Assembly (NCBI RefSeq): GCF_001752395.1
Contig: NZ_MKEK01000001.1
Span: 1,859,259-1,923,258 of the forward strand
Origin: Rheinheimera salexigens
GTDB taxonomy: Bacteria > Pseudomonadota > Gammaproteobacteria > Enterobacterales > Alteromonadaceae
Length of the DNA stretch: 64,000 nt
Reading direction: 5' to 3'
In this document: positions 1-12,210 of the stretch, piece after piece
Position numbering within the stretch: the first letter of the stretch is position 1
How the letters are laid out: every line of letters begins with the position of its first letter
The notes under the pieces: generated by a model
What the model was told of the DNA's origin: nothing
Databases searched by the model: none
What the model saw: the letters and a program-made list of their open reading frames with translations, nothing else
Made by a program: the position numbers and the translations under genes

Positions 1-1
1 G

Positions 2-721
2 AATTACATCATTACTTATACCCGGATATAGTGTCACCACACTTATAGGCTGCGGTACTATTTCCGCAACTTGTAAACTATTGGCAATTTGCAAACTGTC
101 GGCAACTGGCAAGCTTTCGCTCGCTGGTGTGTGTTGTAGCTTACCGGCAACTAAATTAATTTTTATCCCAGCTTCAATAAGGGCAGGGAAGTTAGGTGAA
201 GCGAATGCATTAAAGCCATTAGCATCGGCTTTAGTGGCACGGTTACCGCGAAATAACTGATTATTAAAAAACAAACTAACTTCAGCAATGGGATAATAGG
301 CGGCTAGAAATAATGCATTTAATAAATTAACTTGGCCATCAGAACGCATTTGGGCTAACGGAATTTGTGAGCCAGTAACAATAACGGGCTTATCTAGGTT
401 CTCTAACATAAACGATAAAGCCGAGGCTGTGTACGCCATGGTATCGGTGCCGTGCAGCACAACAAAGCCATCATAGTCATCATAATGTTGGCGAATATCA
501 TCGGCGATGGCTTGCCAGTGCGTCGGGGTCATATCAGATGAGTCGATTACTGGATCATATTCGTGAATATGAAACAGAGGCATTTCTTCGCGATAAAACT
601 CTGGCATACATTTTACGGTGTCGGTTAAAAACCCCGGAACCGGAATAAAGCCTTGTGCTGAGTGTTGCATACCAATGGTACCACCGGTGTATGCGACGTA
701 AATACGTTTTCTATTGTTCAT
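2..721 (-). CDS. ansA: L-asparaginase, type I (cytoplasmic), 3' end off the window
   Basis: This reverse-strand gene starts at an ATG ending at 721 and stays open to the window edge, so only the first 240 codons are present. The product hydrolyses L-asparagine to aspartate and ammonia. The translated start reads MNNRKRIYVAYTGGTIGM, with the N-terminal TGGTIG motif that carries the nucleophilic threonine. Further on, VVLHGTDTMAYTASALSFML carries the second asparaginase signature with the HGTDTM block. There is no signal peptide, which fits the cytoplasmic type I enzyme rather than periplasmic AnsB. It lies directly downstream of sppA, the same order as in E. coli, but a terminator-like hairpin separates the two genes. 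The ribosome site before the ATG is weak. The C-terminal third cannot be judged. Confidence 0.93.
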   Translation of the reverse strand, partial: MNNRKRIYVAYTGGTIGMQHSAQGFIPVPGFLTDTVKCMPEFYREEMPLFHIHEYDPVIDSSDMTPTHWQAIADDIRQHYDDYDGFVVLHGTDTMAYTASALSFMLENLDKPVIVTGSQIPLAQMRSDGQVNLLNALFLAAYYPIAEVSLFFNNQLFRGNRATKADANGFNAFASPNFPALIEAGIKINLVAGKLQHTPASESLPVADSLQIANSLQVAEIVPQPISVVTLYPGISNDVI

Positions 722-735
722 TATTGCTTAAAAAA

Positions 736-765
736 CCAAAAAAATGCCCAGACATACTGGGCATT
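736..765 (-). terminator. Rho-independent terminator after sppA
   Basis: On the reverse strand a perfect 9-bp stem (AATGCCCAG / CTGGGCATT, loop 5 nt) is followed by seven T residues. It sits between the sppA stop and the ansA start, so ansA is probably expressed by read-through or from its own promoter. Confidence 0.8.
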
Positions 766-787
766 GTAAAACAGTTCAAGCTACGTG

Positions 788-2665
788 TCAGTTAACTGTG
801 CAACTTACACAGTAAGAATACACACCATTTGGATCGTTAAACTGGTTTAACAATACAAAATCTTGCTTTAACTGCTTGGTGATTTTATTCAGTAACAAGC
901 GCTCGTTGCTTTGGCTTTGTGGTAACCAGCCTGCTGCTTTAGCGGAGCCGAAAATATCATTAATCATTTTTTCAGCTGGCGTTAACTCTTGTTGTAATAC
1001 TGTAACGTCGTAATTACTTAAGCCAGCTTTATCCGCGGCGGCCACAATGGCATCGTTAAAGTCACCTAATTTATCGACTAAACCTAACTCTAATGCTTTG
1101 CTACCAGTCCATACTCGACCTTGAGCAACGGCATCTACTTCAGCGTTCGTCATGTTGCGATGTTGGCCAACCATAGTTAAAAACTCGGTATAGCCACGTT
1201 CAATTAATAATTGAAACACATCTTTCGCTTTTGGATCTAAGCCTTGAAATAACGGTAAGCCTGCTGATAAACCAGCTAATTCTGTGGTACCGACACCATC
1301 AACATTTAAGCCTAGGGTTTTCATGGCGTCTTCTGCGGTGTGTAGTAAACCAAATATACCGATAGAGCCCGTAATGGTTGTAGGTGAGGCCCAAATTTCA
1401 TTACTTGGCGCAGCTATCCAATAACCACCTGAGGCGGCAACCGCACCCATAGAGGCAATGACCGGCTTGCCAGCTTGGCGTAATAAGGTAATTTCTTGGC
1501 CGATAACTTCAGAAGCAAAAGCACTTCCGCCTGGGCTATCAATACGCAGTACTACGGCTTTAATTTTATCGTCATTGCGGGCACGTCTTAATAATGCGGC
1601 TGTTGAATCACCACCTACTGTACCGGCTTTAGCTTGACCATCGACAATCATACCGCGCGCTACGACTACGGCAATTTTATCTGAGATAGGGTTATCCATA
1701 GTGTGCTTTGGGATCACGACATGGGCGTAATCTGCAAAGGTAACATGGTTATAAGTATGCTTATCGTTTTCACCAACAATGTCGATGACTTTATTGCGGA
1801 ACTCTTCGCGAGTTTGGATATTATCGACAAAGCCATTATTTAATGAATATAAGCTTAAATCACCTTCTGTAGCCTGCAATTTAGCTAAGATGGCGTCATA
1901 CGTTTCATCAAAGGTATCAACTGAAATATTACGACGCTCAGCAACTTGTTGCTTATAATCATGCCATAACGCATTTAACCACTCGCTATTGGCTTCTTTT
2001 GCCGCATCAGACATGTCATTACGAATAAACGGTTCTACCGCTGATTTATAGGTACCAACACGGAATACATGGCTGTTGATCTTAAGTTTTTCTAAAGCAT
2101 TTTTGTAGTACATAGGGTAGCTACCAAAACCTTCAAGAATAACTGCACCCATTGGGCTTAAGCTAACTTCATCGGCGTAACTGGCTAAAAAATATTGGCG
2201 TTGACCAAAAAAAGCACCGTAAGCAAACACTTTTTTACCCGCGGCTTTAAATTCCACTATCGCATCGCCAACAGTTTGTAATTTATCTACCGACGCATTA
2301 CCTAATGCGGATAAATCTAACACCATAGTTTGAATGCGGTTATCGGTGCTGGCATGCTTAATTACTTTAACCACATCACGCACTAATATTTCAGGGGCGT
2401 CTTCTTGGCCACCTAAGCCTTCATTGATAGCGGCAGCGATAGGATCGGTCCAGCGCTTCTCTTCTACTAAGTCACCGGTTAAATTGAGAACTAAAGCGGA
2501 AGTTGCAGGCACTTCTACTGAGTCTTTATCACTAAATATAGCGATACCAATAACAACAACGATAGCAATAAATAAGATATTTAAAACCACACTGCGAAAG
2601 CCACGGTAAATAGAGGCTATAGTTCGAAAAATACGACGAAGGAATCCAGGTTTGTTTTCTGCCAT
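788..2665 (-). CDS. sppA: Signal peptide peptidase SppA (protease IV), long form
   Basis: SppA is an inner-membrane serine protease facing the periplasm that degrades cleaved signal peptides. The 625-residue protein is close to the 618-residue E. coli enzyme. It has one N-terminal membrane segment (about residues 28-46) and two tandem S49 domains. The catalytic lysine is visible in the N-terminal domain in RVGTYKSAVEPF (about K207), and the serine in the C-terminal domain in GAVAASGGYW (about S412). This is the Lys/Ser dyad split across the two halves. I chose the ATG ending at 2665 (MAENKPGF), because the longer frame from 2686 adds seven residues with no ribosome site while TGGATG precedes the chosen start. 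It is upstream of ansA and divergent from fadH. Confidence 0.95.
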   Translation of the reverse strand: MAENKPGFLRRIFRTIASIYRGFRSVVLNILFIAIVVVIGIAIFSDKDSVEVPATSALVLNLTGDLVEEKRWTDPIAAAINEGLGGQEDAPEILVRDVVKVIKHASTDNRIQTMVLDLSALGNASVDKLQTVGDAIVEFKAAGKKVFAYGAFFGQRQYFLASYADEVSLSPMGAVILEGFGSYPMYYKNALEKLKINSHVFRVGTYKSAVEPFIRNDMSDAAKEANSEWLNALWHDYKQQVAERRNISVDTFDETYDAILAKLQATEGDLSLYSLNNGFVDNIQTREEFRNKVIDIVGENDKHTYNHVTFADYAHVVIPKHTMDNPISDKIAVVVARGMIVDGQAKAGTVGGDSTAALLRRARNDDKIKAVVLRIDSPGGSAFASEVIGQEITLLRQAGKPVIASMGAVAASGGYWIAAPSNEIWASPTTITGSIGIFGLLHTAEDAMKTLGLNVDGVGTTELAGLSAGLPLFQGLDPKAKDVFQLLIERGYTEFLTMVGQHRNMTNAEVDAVAQGRVWTGSKALELGLVDKLGDFNDAIVAAADKAGLSNYDVTVLQQELTPAEKMINDIFGSAKAAGWLPQSQSNERLLLNKITKQLKQDFVLLNQFNDPNGVYSYCVSCTVN

Positions 2666-2729
2666 GGTGCACATCCATAAAAACATTAATAGTTGTTACT
2701 ATGCTAACCAATTTTTAGTTAAAGGCTAA

Positions 2730-4877
<2,148 letters not shown>

Positions 4878-4885
4878 AGGCTAAA

Positions 4886-4926
4886 TACTAAGCCTAACTG
4901 AATACTAAGCCTAACTGAATACTAAG
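4886..4926 (+). repeat. Short tandem repeat, 17-bp unit, about 2.4 copies
   Basis: The unit TACTAAGCCTAACTGAA occurs twice in full and a third time in part just after the fadH stop. It is non-coding, its function is unknown, and I see no related copies elsewhere in the window. Confidence 0.75.
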
Positions 4927-5004
4927 TATGGTATACCAAGCTTTATTTTTATAAAAGTACATAAAGTTGTATACCTGTAATACTACTATTCTTCAGCGTA
5001 CCTC

Positions 5005-5032
5005 AATTTGCTGGTGTTAAAACCAGCAAATT
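5005..5032. terminator. Hairpin downstream of fadH (terminator without a T-run)
   Basis: A perfect 11-bp stem (AATTTGCTGGT / ACCAGCAAATT) encloses a 6-nt loop, between fadH and the ydjA-like gene. There is no clear U-tract, so it may be a weak terminator, an RNA-stabilising element or an operator. Confidence 0.45.
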
Positions 5033-5131
5033 GCTTGATTGCAAAGCAACTGCAGTGAAAGTTTATAGAATCAGATGCCAGTCGTAGATAAATTTGTTAG
5101 GCTTCACTAGCTTACTTCTTCGAGGTTTTTT

Positions 5132-5689
5132 ATGGATGCTTTGACGTTACTGACCACCCGCTATTCTTTACCACGCTTAACTGAGCCCGCGCCAATGGGC
5201 GAAGCTTTAGATAATATTAAACGTGCTGCTTTACAAGCTCCTGATCATGGCAATTTGCGACCATGGCGTTTTATTATTGCTGAAGGCCGTGAGGCATTGC
5301 TTAAACTAGGCGATATATTTGTGGAAGCGGCTGTAGATGATAATCCTACTATGGCCACAGAGTTATTAGAGCGAGCACGTCAGCTGCCTTTAAGAGCACC
5401 TATGGTAATTGTGTGTATTGCTAAAGTGACTGAACATCCGAAAATTCCGGTGTTAGAACAGCACTATTCGGCAGCTTGTGCGGTAATGGCGATGCAACAG
5501 GCCGCTTTTGCTCAAGGATTTGGTGGTATTTGGCGCACCGGTACTTATTCTCAGCTCGATATGGTTAAACAAGCTTTAGCGCTGGGTGAAGATGATGAGA
5601 TAGTCGGCTTTTTATATTTAGGCACACCTAGTGCTGAGCCGGCAAAACGTCACCCCGTTGAGATTGATGATCACTTTAGTTATTTATAA
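5132..5689 (+). CDS. ydjA: Nitroreductase family protein, YdjA-like
   Basis: This is a 185-residue FMN-dependent nitroreductase-fold protein. It matches E. coli YdjA in length (183) and along its whole sequence: MDAL..L at the start, the APDHGNLRPWRF segment near residue 37, AVMAMQQAAFAQGFGGIWRTG in the middle and IVGFLYLGTP near the end. Members are minimal-size homodimeric nitroreductases that take reducing equivalents from NAD(P)H; the physiological substrate is not established. GAGG precedes the ATG at 5132. It stands alone, convergent with asnS across a shared terminator. Confidence 0.9.
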   Translation: MDALTLLTTRYSLPRLTEPAPMGEALDNIKRAALQAPDHGNLRPWRFIIAEGREALLKLGDIFVEAAVDDNPTMATELLERARQLPLRAPMVIVCIAKVTEHPKIPVLEQHYSAACAVMAMQQAAFAQGFGGIWRTGTYSQLDMVKQALALGEDDEIVGFLYLGTPSAEPAKRHPVEIDDHFSYL

Positions 5690-5718
5690 GAACTTGTTGG
5701 TAATAAATCTGCCGTCAT

Positions 5719-5757
5719 AAAAAAAGCGCTGTGAGCAATTGCTGACAGCGCTTTTTT
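5719..5757. terminator. Bidirectional terminator between ydjA-like gene and asnS
   Basis: An A-rich flank runs into the stem AGCGCTGT / ACAGCGCT, whose loop contains a further AGCAATTGCT palindrome, and six T residues follow. The symmetry gives a T-run on both strands, which suits the two convergent genes. Confidence 0.85.
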
Positions 5758-5799
5758 ATATATTGAGATTTTAGTTAGGCTGTAAAAAACAGCCCATAA

Positions 5800-7200
5800 T
5801 TAAAAATCGGCATGACCTGGTGAGCGTGGGAACGCAATCACGTCACGAATATTACTGACACCCGTAACGTAAGAGACTAAACGCTCGAAACCTAAGCCAA
5901 AGCCCGCATGTGGCACGGTACCATAGCGACGTAAATCACGATACCAGCCATAATCTTCTTTATCTAAGCCCATATCAGCTAAACGCTTATCAAACTCTTC
6001 TAAACGCTCTTCACGTTGACTACCACCGATAATTTCGCCAATACCAGGCGCAAGCACGTCCATAGCAGCAACGGTTTTACCATCTTCATTTAAACGCATA
6101 TAAAAGGCTTTAATGTCTTTAGGGTAGTTTTGCATAATGATAGGCGCGCCAACGTGCTCTTCAGCTAAATAACGTTCGTGCTCAGATTGTAAATCTACAC
6201 CCCATTCCACAGGGTAGGTAAATTTCTTGCCGCAATTTTTTAAGATTTCAATAGCGTCGGTGTAATCCATTCGTACAAAGCTAGAATCAACTAATTGCTG
6301 TAAACGCGTAATAGCGGTTTTATCAATGCGCTCGGCAAAGAATGCCATATCATCAGCGCGTTCGGTTAATACCGCTTTACAGACATATTTCAACATGTCT
6401 TCTGCTAATTGCGCAATGTCTTTTAACTCAGCAAAAGCCAGTTCAGGTTCAATCATCCAAAACTCAGCTAAATGGCGGCTAGTATTGGAGTTCTCGGCAC
6501 GGAACGTTGGGCCAAAAGTATAAATTTTTGACATAGCACAGGCATAGGTTTCGCCATTAAGCTGGCCTGAAACGGTTAAAAACGTTTCTTTACCAAAGAA
6601 GTCCTGGTTGTAATCAACGACGCCTTTATCTGTACGCGGTAGGTTTTCCATGTCTAAGGTGCTAACACGGAACATTTCACCGGCACCTTCGGCATCAGAG
6701 CCAGTAATGATGGGCGTGCTGATCCAGTAATAACCTTGCTCATGAAAAAAGCGATGCACCGCTTGAGCCAAACAATGACGAACGCGAGTTACTGCACCCA
6801 TAATATTAGTGCGTGGCCGTAAGTGGGCATACTCACGTAAATATTCCATGCTATGGCGCTTAGCGGCCATTGGATAAGTATCTGGATTTTCAACCCAACC
6901 GACAACTTCCACCGCACTGGCTTGCACTTCAAATGCTTGACCTTGGCCTTCTGACTCGACAATGATGCCAGTTGCTATTACAGAACAGCCAGTCGTTAGG
7001 TGTTTAATCTCTGCAGCATAATTAGGTAGTTCGGCGGGTATAACCGCTTGAATAGCATCAAAACAGCTACCATCATGAATGGCTAAAAAAGAAATGCCAG
7101 CTTTAGAATCGCGGCGTGTGCGGATCCAGCCTTTAACGGTGACTTGCTCACCTGCGGCATAGCGGCCTGCTAAAACATCTTTAATCACGGCGTGGGTCAT
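5800..7200 (-). CDS. asnS: Asparaginyl-tRNA synthetase
   Basis: AsnS charges tRNA-Asn and is a class IIb aminoacyl-tRNA synthetase. With the ATG ending at 7200 ([17 protein letters not shown]) the protein is 466 residues, equal to the E. coli enzyme, and GGAG lies eight bases upstream. The frame stays open to 7326, but the extra residues are hydrophobic and not part of the family. An N-terminal OB-fold anticodon-binding domain is visible ([20 protein letters not shown]). The class II catalytic core follows, with motif 2 in [21 protein letters not shown] and motif 3 near the C-terminus in [15 protein letters not shown]. It is an essential housekeeping gene, divergent from a small membrane-protein gene. 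Confidence 0.97.
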   Translation of the reverse strand: MTHAVIKDVLAGRYAAGEQVTVKGWIRTRRDSKAGISFLAIHDGSCFDAIQAVIPAELPNYAAEIKHLTTGCSVIATGIIVESEGQGQAFEVQASAVEVVGWVENPDTYPMAAKRHSMEYLREYAHLRPRTNIMGAVTRVRHCLAQAVHRFFHEQGYYWISTPIITGSDAEGAGEMFRVSTLDMENLPRTDKGVVDYNQDFFGKETFLTVSGQLNGETYACAMSKIYTFGPTFRAENSNTSRHLAEFWMIEPELAFAELKDIAQLAEDMLKYVCKAVLTERADDMAFFAERIDKTAITRLQQLVDSSFVRMDYTDAIEILKNCGKKFTYPVEWGVDLQSEHERYLAEEHVGAPIIMQNYPKDIKAFYMRLNEDGKTVAAMDVLAPGIGEIIGGSQREERLEEFDKRLADMGLDKEDYGWYRDLRRYGTVPHAGFGLGFERLVSYVTGVSNIRDVIAFPRSPGHADF

Positions 7201-7303
7201 GCAACAAACTCCAAAAGGTGTAAACTTAGCTAATAAAAGGAAAGCGGTAATGATACTAAGCCATGCGCTGAACACAAGTAAAACTTGAAAAAGGATAGCA
7301 AAA

Positions 7304-7675
7304 TTGGAACTACACACATTAGCCAAAAAGCAATCAGATAGGCGGTCTGGACCAGATTTAGTTTGTCGGTTATTTACTTTATTGGCTATAGCCGGTTGGT
7401 TATTGTTTGTGGTGTGTTTAGTGATTACCCATTATGCTAGCCCAGAAATGGATTCTGGCTTAGTGCGTTATTGGCATATTGATATTCGTACTTACTGGCG
7501 GCCCACATTAACCGCTTGGTTAGAATGGCTACTGTGGGGCTGTGTGCTATTAAGCGGTATTAGTTTTGTGCTGCATTGGTTTCGTTTAAAACGGCGCAGC
7601 GATCATCTACATTTAAATATTGTATTACTGTTTGTCACCAGTGTTGGCTTTTTACTGTATATCGCTCGGCAATAG
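7304..7675 (+). CDS. Small membrane protein of unknown function, three TM segments
   Basis: I do not recognise this 123-residue protein. It has a charged cytoplasmic-looking N-terminus (KKQSDRRSG), then a membrane segment at about residues 22-42, a soluble loop with [19 protein letters not shown], a second segment at about 71-91, a basic stretch (RLKRRSDH) and a third segment at about 103-119. The start is a TTG at 7304 with AAGGA eight bases upstream; the next ATG, at 7448, would remove the first membrane segment. It lies between divergent asnS and convergent bioA, only 18 bases from the bioA stop. Codon use resembles its neighbours. The predicted location is the inner membrane. Confidence 0.7.
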   Translation: MELHTLAKKQSDRRSGPDLVCRLFTLLAIAGWLLFVVCLVITHYASPEMDSGLVRYWHIDIRTYWRPTLTAWLEWLLWGCVLLSGISFVLHWFRLKRRSDHLHLNIVLLFVTSVGFLLYIARQ

Positions 7676-7693
7676 CTGCTCGTTGCTCAGTAT

Positions 7694-8995
7694 TTAGTGC
7701 TCAGTAATAACCGTATACATAGCGGCGGTAAGTTGACTTAACTGCGCGGCGCTAATAATAAACGGCGGCATCACATAAATTAAGTTATTAAAAGGCCGGA
7801 TCCAAACCCCTAATTCAACAAAGCGTTGCTGTAATTTGGCCACGTCTACTTTTTCTGCCATTTCTAGTACGCCAATAGCGCCTAATACTCTAACATCTTT
7901 TACGCCAGCAACGCCTTGACATGGCGCTAACTCACGTTTTAATTGCTGCTCTATCGCAGCTACTTGTTGTTGCCATTTACCCGTAGCAATAATGTCTAAA
8001 CTGGCCGTCGCGACAGCACAGGCTAAAGGGTTGGCCATAAAAGTCGGGCCGTGCATTAAGCCTTTGGCATCACTTAAACTAATACCGTTAGCGACTTCAT
8101 CACTGCATAAAGTGGCTGCCAACGTGATATAGCCACCGCTTAATGCTTTGCCCACACACATTATATCCGGTTGTATTTGCGCATGCTCACAGGCAAATAA
8201 TTTTCCAGTTCGGCCAAAGCCAGTGGCAATTTCATCACAAATTAATAGCACGTCATATTTGTCACATAAGGCTCGGGCGGCTTTTAAGTACTCTGGATGA
8301 TAAAAACGCATGCCGCCATAACCTTGCACAATGGGCTCTACAATTAATGCCGCTATTTGCGTGTGCTGCTCTTGCAGTAACTGCTGTAACGGCAACATAG
8401 CACTCGGGTCAAAGCGGTTAAAACATTCGGAGGCAATGTCCGATTCTGTTTTAAGTTCTGGCGCGGGTAAAAAGTAATGCTGGGCTAACACATCATTAAA
8501 CATGCCGTGCATGCCATCCACTGGGTCACATACCGCCATCGCGGCAAAAGTATCACCATGATAGCCCTTACGCAGGCTGATTAACTTTTGCTTGCTAGAC
8601 TTTGTGGCAATACCTTGCCAGTACTGCAGCGCCATTTTTATTGCCACTTCAACGGCAATTGAACCACTATCGGCTAAAAACACTTTGGTTAAATTATTTG
8701 GCACCATCGCCAATAACCGTTGGCATAAATTAATAGCACTGGGATGGGTTATGCCACCAAACATGACATGAGCCATTTTACTCAGTTGCTCGGTCACCGC
8801 TGCATTAAGCAACGGGTGATTATAGCCATGCACTGCTGACCACCATGATGCTGTGCCATCAATTAATTTTTGACCATTCTCTAGCTCTAACTCACAGCCA
8901 TGTGCCGCGACAACAGGATAAACAGGCAGGGGATCTAGCATTGAAGTATAAGGATGCCAGATGTGGTCACGATCAAATTGTAAATTTATGCTCAT
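7694..8995 (-). CDS. bioA: Adenosylmethionine-8-amino-7-oxononanoate aminotransferase (DAPA synthase)
   Basis: BioA uses S-adenosylmethionine as amino donor to turn KAPA into DAPA, the third step from pimeloyl-ACP to biotin. The 433-residue protein is a fold-type I PLP class III aminotransferase, close to the 429-residue E. coli enzyme. Family blocks visible are the N-terminal [13 protein letters not shown], the substrate-site [37 protein letters not shown], and the PLP lysine in [13 protein letters not shown]. It is transcribed divergently from bioBFCD across a 106-bp control region, as in many gammaproteobacteria. Confidence 0.97.
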   Translation of the reverse strand: MSINLQFDRDHIWHPYTSMLDPLPVYPVVAAHGCELELENGQKLIDGTASWWSAVHGYNHPLLNAAVTEQLSKMAHVMFGGITHPSAINLCQRLLAMVPNNLTKVFLADSGSIAVEVAIKMALQYWQGIATKSSKQKLISLRKGYHGDTFAAMAVCDPVDGMHGMFNDVLAQHYFLPAPELKTESDIASECFNRFDPSAMLPLQQLLQEQHTQIAALIVEPIVQGYGGMRFYHPEYLKAARALCDKYDVLLICDEIATGFGRTGKLFACEHAQIQPDIMCVGKALSGGYITLAATLCSDEVANGISLSDAKGLMHGPTFMANPLACAVATASLDIIATGKWQQQVAAIEQQLKRELAPCQGVAGVKDVRVLGAIGVLEMAEKVDVAKLQQRFVELGVWIRPFNNLIYVMPPFIISAAQLSQLTAAMYTVITEH

Positions 8996-9032
8996 TAAAT
9001 AACCTGTAGTAAAGTTTTATGGCTGCAGCAGA

Positions 9033-9060
9033 TTGACAACTTTGTGTCGGGCGCTAGACT
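9033..9060 (+). promoter_or_regulatory. Predicted sigma-70 promoter for bioBFCD
   Basis: A perfect -35 TTGACA (9033-9038) is followed by a 16-bp spacer and TAGACT as the -10 (9055-9060), about 42 bases before the bioB ATG. On the opposite strand TTGTCA overlaps the same -35, so the divergent bioA promoter may share it. I could not find a convincing BirA operator (TTGTAAACC-N14-GGTTTACAA type) in this 106-bp region. Confidence 0.55.
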
Positions 9061-9101
9061 AGCGAAAAACAATCATAACCTCAATCTTAATAGGGATTTT
9101 T

Positions 9102-10142
9102 ATGTCAGCTGCCGTGCGCCATAATTGGACACTTGAGCAAGTAAATGCGCTTTATGCTTTGCCATTTAACGATTTACTTTTTCAAGCTCAAACTGTCCAC
9201 CGTCAACATTTCACACCGAATGAAGTGCAAATAAGCACCTTGTTATCGATTAAAACCGGTGCTTGCGCAGAGGATTGCAAATATTGTCCGCAAAGTGGTC
9301 ATTATAATACCGGTTTAGAGCGTGAGCGCTTAATCGAAGTAGAAAAAGTATTGCAGCAAGCCCATGCGGCTAAAGCGCAAGGGGCGACTCGGTTTTGTAT
9401 GGGCGCAGCGTGGACTAATCCTAAACAGCGCGATATGCCATACATTATTGAAATGGTACGCGGTGTTAAAGAGTTAGGTTTAGAAACCTGTATGACCTTA
9501 GGCATGCTAACCAATGATCAAGCAGATACGTTGGCGGATGCTGGTTTAGATTTTTATAACCATAACTTAGATACCTCGCCAGAGTTTTACGGTGAGATTA
9601 TTACTACGCGTACTTATCAAGATCGTTTAGATACCTTATCGCATGTGCGTAATGCCGGCATGAAAGTATGCTGCGGCGGTATTTTAGGCATGGGCGAAAC
9701 CGCGAATGATCGCTCAGCTTTATTAATGCAATTGGCTAATTTGCCTGAGCACCCGCAAAGTGTGCCTATTAATATGCTAGTAAAAGTGGCTGGTACTCCG
9801 CTAGAAAATGTTGACGATTTAGATGCGTTTGAGTTTATTCGTACCATAGCGGTAGCCCGCATTATGTTACCGCTTAGCCATGTCCGTTTATCAGCCGGTC
9901 GCTCGCGGATGAATGAGCAAATGCAAGCACTATGCTTTTTTGCTGGTGCTAACTCGATATTTTATGGCGATAAGCTTCTGACCACAGATAATCCTGAGGC
10001 TGATGCTGATATGTTGTTATTTAAAAAATTGGGTATTAACCCTGAACGTCGGCACGATGTGTCAGACGAAGCGCATTCGTTAGCATTAGCCGATGCGATT
10101 ACGCAGCAAAATACTACGCCGCTTTTTCATGAAGCGAGATAG
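9102..10142 (+). CDS. bioB: Biotin synthase
   Basis: BioB is a radical-SAM enzyme that inserts sulfur into dethiobiotin, the last step of biotin synthesis. The 346-residue protein equals the E. coli length. The radical-SAM CxxxCxxC motif is present in [14 protein letters not shown] (C55, C59, C62) and binds the 4Fe-4S cluster. The later conserved blocks [23 protein letters not shown] and [14 protein letters not shown], which carry ligands of the 2Fe-2S sulfur-donor cluster, are also intact. It is the first gene of bioBFCD and has its own predicted sigma-70 promoter. The gap to bioF is 51 bases. Confidence 0.98.
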   Translation: MSAAVRHNWTLEQVNALYALPFNDLLFQAQTVHRQHFTPNEVQISTLLSIKTGACAEDCKYCPQSGHYNTGLERERLIEVEKVLQQAHAAKAQGATRFCMGAAWTNPKQRDMPYIIEMVRGVKELGLETCMTLGMLTNDQADTLADAGLDFYNHNLDTSPEFYGEIITTRTYQDRLDTLSHVRNAGMKVCCGGILGMGETANDRSALLMQLANLPEHPQSVPINMLVKVAGTPLENVDDLDAFEFIRTIAVARIMLPLSHVRLSAGRSRMNEQMQALCFFAGANSIFYGDKLLTTDNPEADADMLLFKKLGINPERRHDVSDEAHSLALADAITQQNTTPLFHEAR

Positions 10143-10193
10143 TTCATGCCGCGAAATAACTCATGTTATTAAAAGCATTAAAAAGAATCGCTA

Positions 10194-11360
10194 ATGAAAC
10201 TTGAGCAATTACAGCAAGCATTAATGCAACGTGAAGCGCAGCAGCTTAAGCGCTCGCCTGTTGTATTGCAGCAATATAAAGGCCGGGTTATCCGAGTTGC
10301 TAATAAAGATTATATTAATTTTTCTGGCAACGATTACTTAGGCTTAGCTTGTGATCCACAGGTTTTACAAGCTTACGCCGACGGGGCGCTTCGTTATGGT
10401 GCCGGTAGTACTGGCTCGCCGCTGGTTACCGGCCAGCATGCTATTCATCAGCAGCTAAACGATACGTTATGCGAGTGGTTAGGTTTTGAGCGCAGCTTAT
10501 TGTTTTCATCGGGCTTTGCAGCTAATCAAGCCATGCTAATGACGTTAAGCGATAAGCATGATGTTTTATTGTTAGATAAATTAAGCCACGCCTCGTTAAT
10601 TGATGCCGCGCAACATAGCACCGCTAGCTTTAAACGCTTTGCTCATAATGATTTATCGGCATTAGCACAGCAGTTACAGCGCCATCAAGAGGCTAATGCC
10701 ATGGTCGTCACGGAAGGGGTGTTTAGCATGGACGGCGATAGCCCTGATCTTGCTGCTACTGCCAAACTGTGCCAACAACATAACGCCTATTTATTACTGG
10801 ATGATGCCCATGGCATTGGCATGTTAGGCGAGCAAGGTCGGGGCAGTGCCGCCGCGCAACAAGTTGCTTCGTCTGAGTTATTTTGCAGTATGGCTAATTT
10901 TGGTAAAGCTTTGGGGGTGGCTGGGGCATTTATTGGCGCCAGCAGCACCGTTATTGATTATTTAGAGCAATTTGCGCGGCATTATGTGTATAGCACGGGT
11001 TTATCACCCGCACTGTGCGCAGCCGTGTTAACCAGTATAAGGTTATGCCGTGAACAGCAATGGCGCCGAGATAAGTTACAGCAAAATATTCAGCTGTTTA
11101 GGCAGTTAGCCATCGCTGCCGATTTACCTATATTAACGTCTAACACTGCCATTCAAGCGGTAATCATCGGCAGTTCAGAGCAGGCATTACAACTTAGTGC
11201 CGCTTTAAAACAACCGCAGATTTGGCTCAGCGCCATTAGACCTCCAACAGTGCCGGTTGGTAGTGCAAGGTTACGCGTTACATTAAGTAGCCAGCATCAA
11301 ACTGCTGATATTCATCAGCTTATTACATATTTAAGGCAGAATTATGACCTTATTGCCTGA
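10194..11360 (+). CDS. bioF: 8-amino-7-oxononanoate synthase (KAPA synthase)
   Basis: BioF condenses pimeloyl-ACP with L-alanine to give KAPA. It is a PLP enzyme of the alpha-oxoamine synthase family. The protein has 388 residues (E. coli 384). Recognisable blocks are NDYLGLACDPQV, YGAGSTGSPLVTG, LLFSSGFAANQA, LLDDAHGIGMLG and the PLP-lysine region SMANFGKALGVAGAFI. Its last 17 bases overlap the start of bioC, which suggests translational coupling. No frameshift or missing catalytic block is seen. Confidence 0.96.
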   Translation: MKLEQLQQALMQREAQQLKRSPVVLQQYKGRVIRVANKDYINFSGNDYLGLACDPQVLQAYADGALRYGAGSTGSPLVTGQHAIHQQLNDTLCEWLGFERSLLFSSGFAANQAMLMTLSDKHDVLLLDKLSHASLIDAAQHSTASFKRFAHNDLSALAQQLQRHQEANAMVVTEGVFSMDGDSPDLAATAKLCQQHNAYLLLDDAHGIGMLGEQGRGSAAAQQVASSELFCSMANFGKALGVAGAFIGASSTVIDYLEQFARHYVYSTGLSPALCAAVLTSIRLCREQQWRRDKLQQNIQLFRQLAIAADLPILTSNTAIQAVIIGSSEQALQLSAALKQPQIWLSAIRPPTVPVGSARLRVTLSSQHQTADIHQLITYLRQNYDLIA

Positions 11361-12210
11361 TCTCGCTATACAGCAACAACTTAGCCAGCAACTAGCCGCG
11401 CAATTGCATCAACAAGCGCCGATTACGGCGCAAATAGCTCAGCGTTTTGGTAAAGCCCGTGAAAGCTATGTTGGCGCGGCGCGTTTACAACAACAGGTGG
11501 CGTTAAACGCATTAACGTTATTACCCAGCACAAGCCAAGGCCATTTAGTAGATTTAGGCTGTGGTCCAGGTTGGCTGCATCCTAAGTTTACAGAATACTG
11601 TCAACAGTTAACCGCAATTGATCTTAGCCAAGATATGTTAGCTAAAGCCGCAGAGTTAGCTTTAGCTAAAGAGTATCTACAAGCAGATGCAGCACATTTA
11701 CCGCTAGCGGATAACAGTGTTGATAAGGTGTTTTCTAGCTTAATGCTGCAATGGTGCCCTAAACCAAGCCAGGTGTTATCCGAAATGGAACGGGTTTTAG
11801 CCAACAACGGTCAGTTTGTGATTAGCACTTTAGTTCAAGGTTCGCTAGATGAACTACGCCATGCTTTTGCGACGTTGGATAATGAAAACCATGTTAATGA
11901 ATTTCTACCGGCCGAACAGCTAATGAAGCTTTGTCAGCAAATACCCGGTATTAATTGGCAATTTGTGCAGCGCAGTTATCCATTATATTACCCCGACGTA
12001 ATAAGCTTAGCCCGAGAGTTAAAAGCATTAGGGGCCAACCAAGTAGTGGGTAAAAAACGTTTAGGCTTAACTGGCAAACAGTATTGGCAGCAACTTGCGC
12101 AAGCTTATGAACAACATCGTACTGCCATCGGTTTAAAAGCCAGTTATCAGGTGTTATTTATCTATGGCAAAAAACTTGGGCCAACAAATGAGCCAGAACA
12201 TGAGCTGTAA
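11344..12210 (+). CDS. bioC: Malonyl-ACP O-methyltransferase
   Basis: BioC methylates the free carboxyl of malonyl-ACP, disguising it so that fatty-acid synthesis can build pimeloyl-ACP methyl ester. The 288-residue protein is a class I SAM methyltransferase with motif I in LVDLGCGPGWLHP and a post-I acidic block LTAIDLSQDMLAKA. It is about 37 residues longer than the E. coli protein, mostly from an extended N-terminus (QQQLSQQLAAQLHQQAP). The ATG at 11344 lies inside the end of bioF. The esterase partner BioH, which ends the disguise cycle, is not encoded in the window. Confidence 0.93.
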   Translation: MTLLPDLAIQQQLSQQLAAQLHQQAPITAQIAQRFGKARESYVGAARLQQQVALNALTLLPSTSQGHLVDLGCGPGWLHPKFTEYCQQLTAIDLSQDMLAKAAELALAKEYLQADAAHLPLADNSVDKVFSSLMLQWCPKPSQVLSEMERVLANNGQFVISTLVQGSLDELRHAFATLDNENHVNEFLPAEQLMKLCQQIPGINWQFVQRSYPLYYPDVISLARELKALGANQVVGKKRLGLTGKQYWQQLAQAYEQHRTAIGLKASYQVLFIYGKKLGPTNEPEHEL

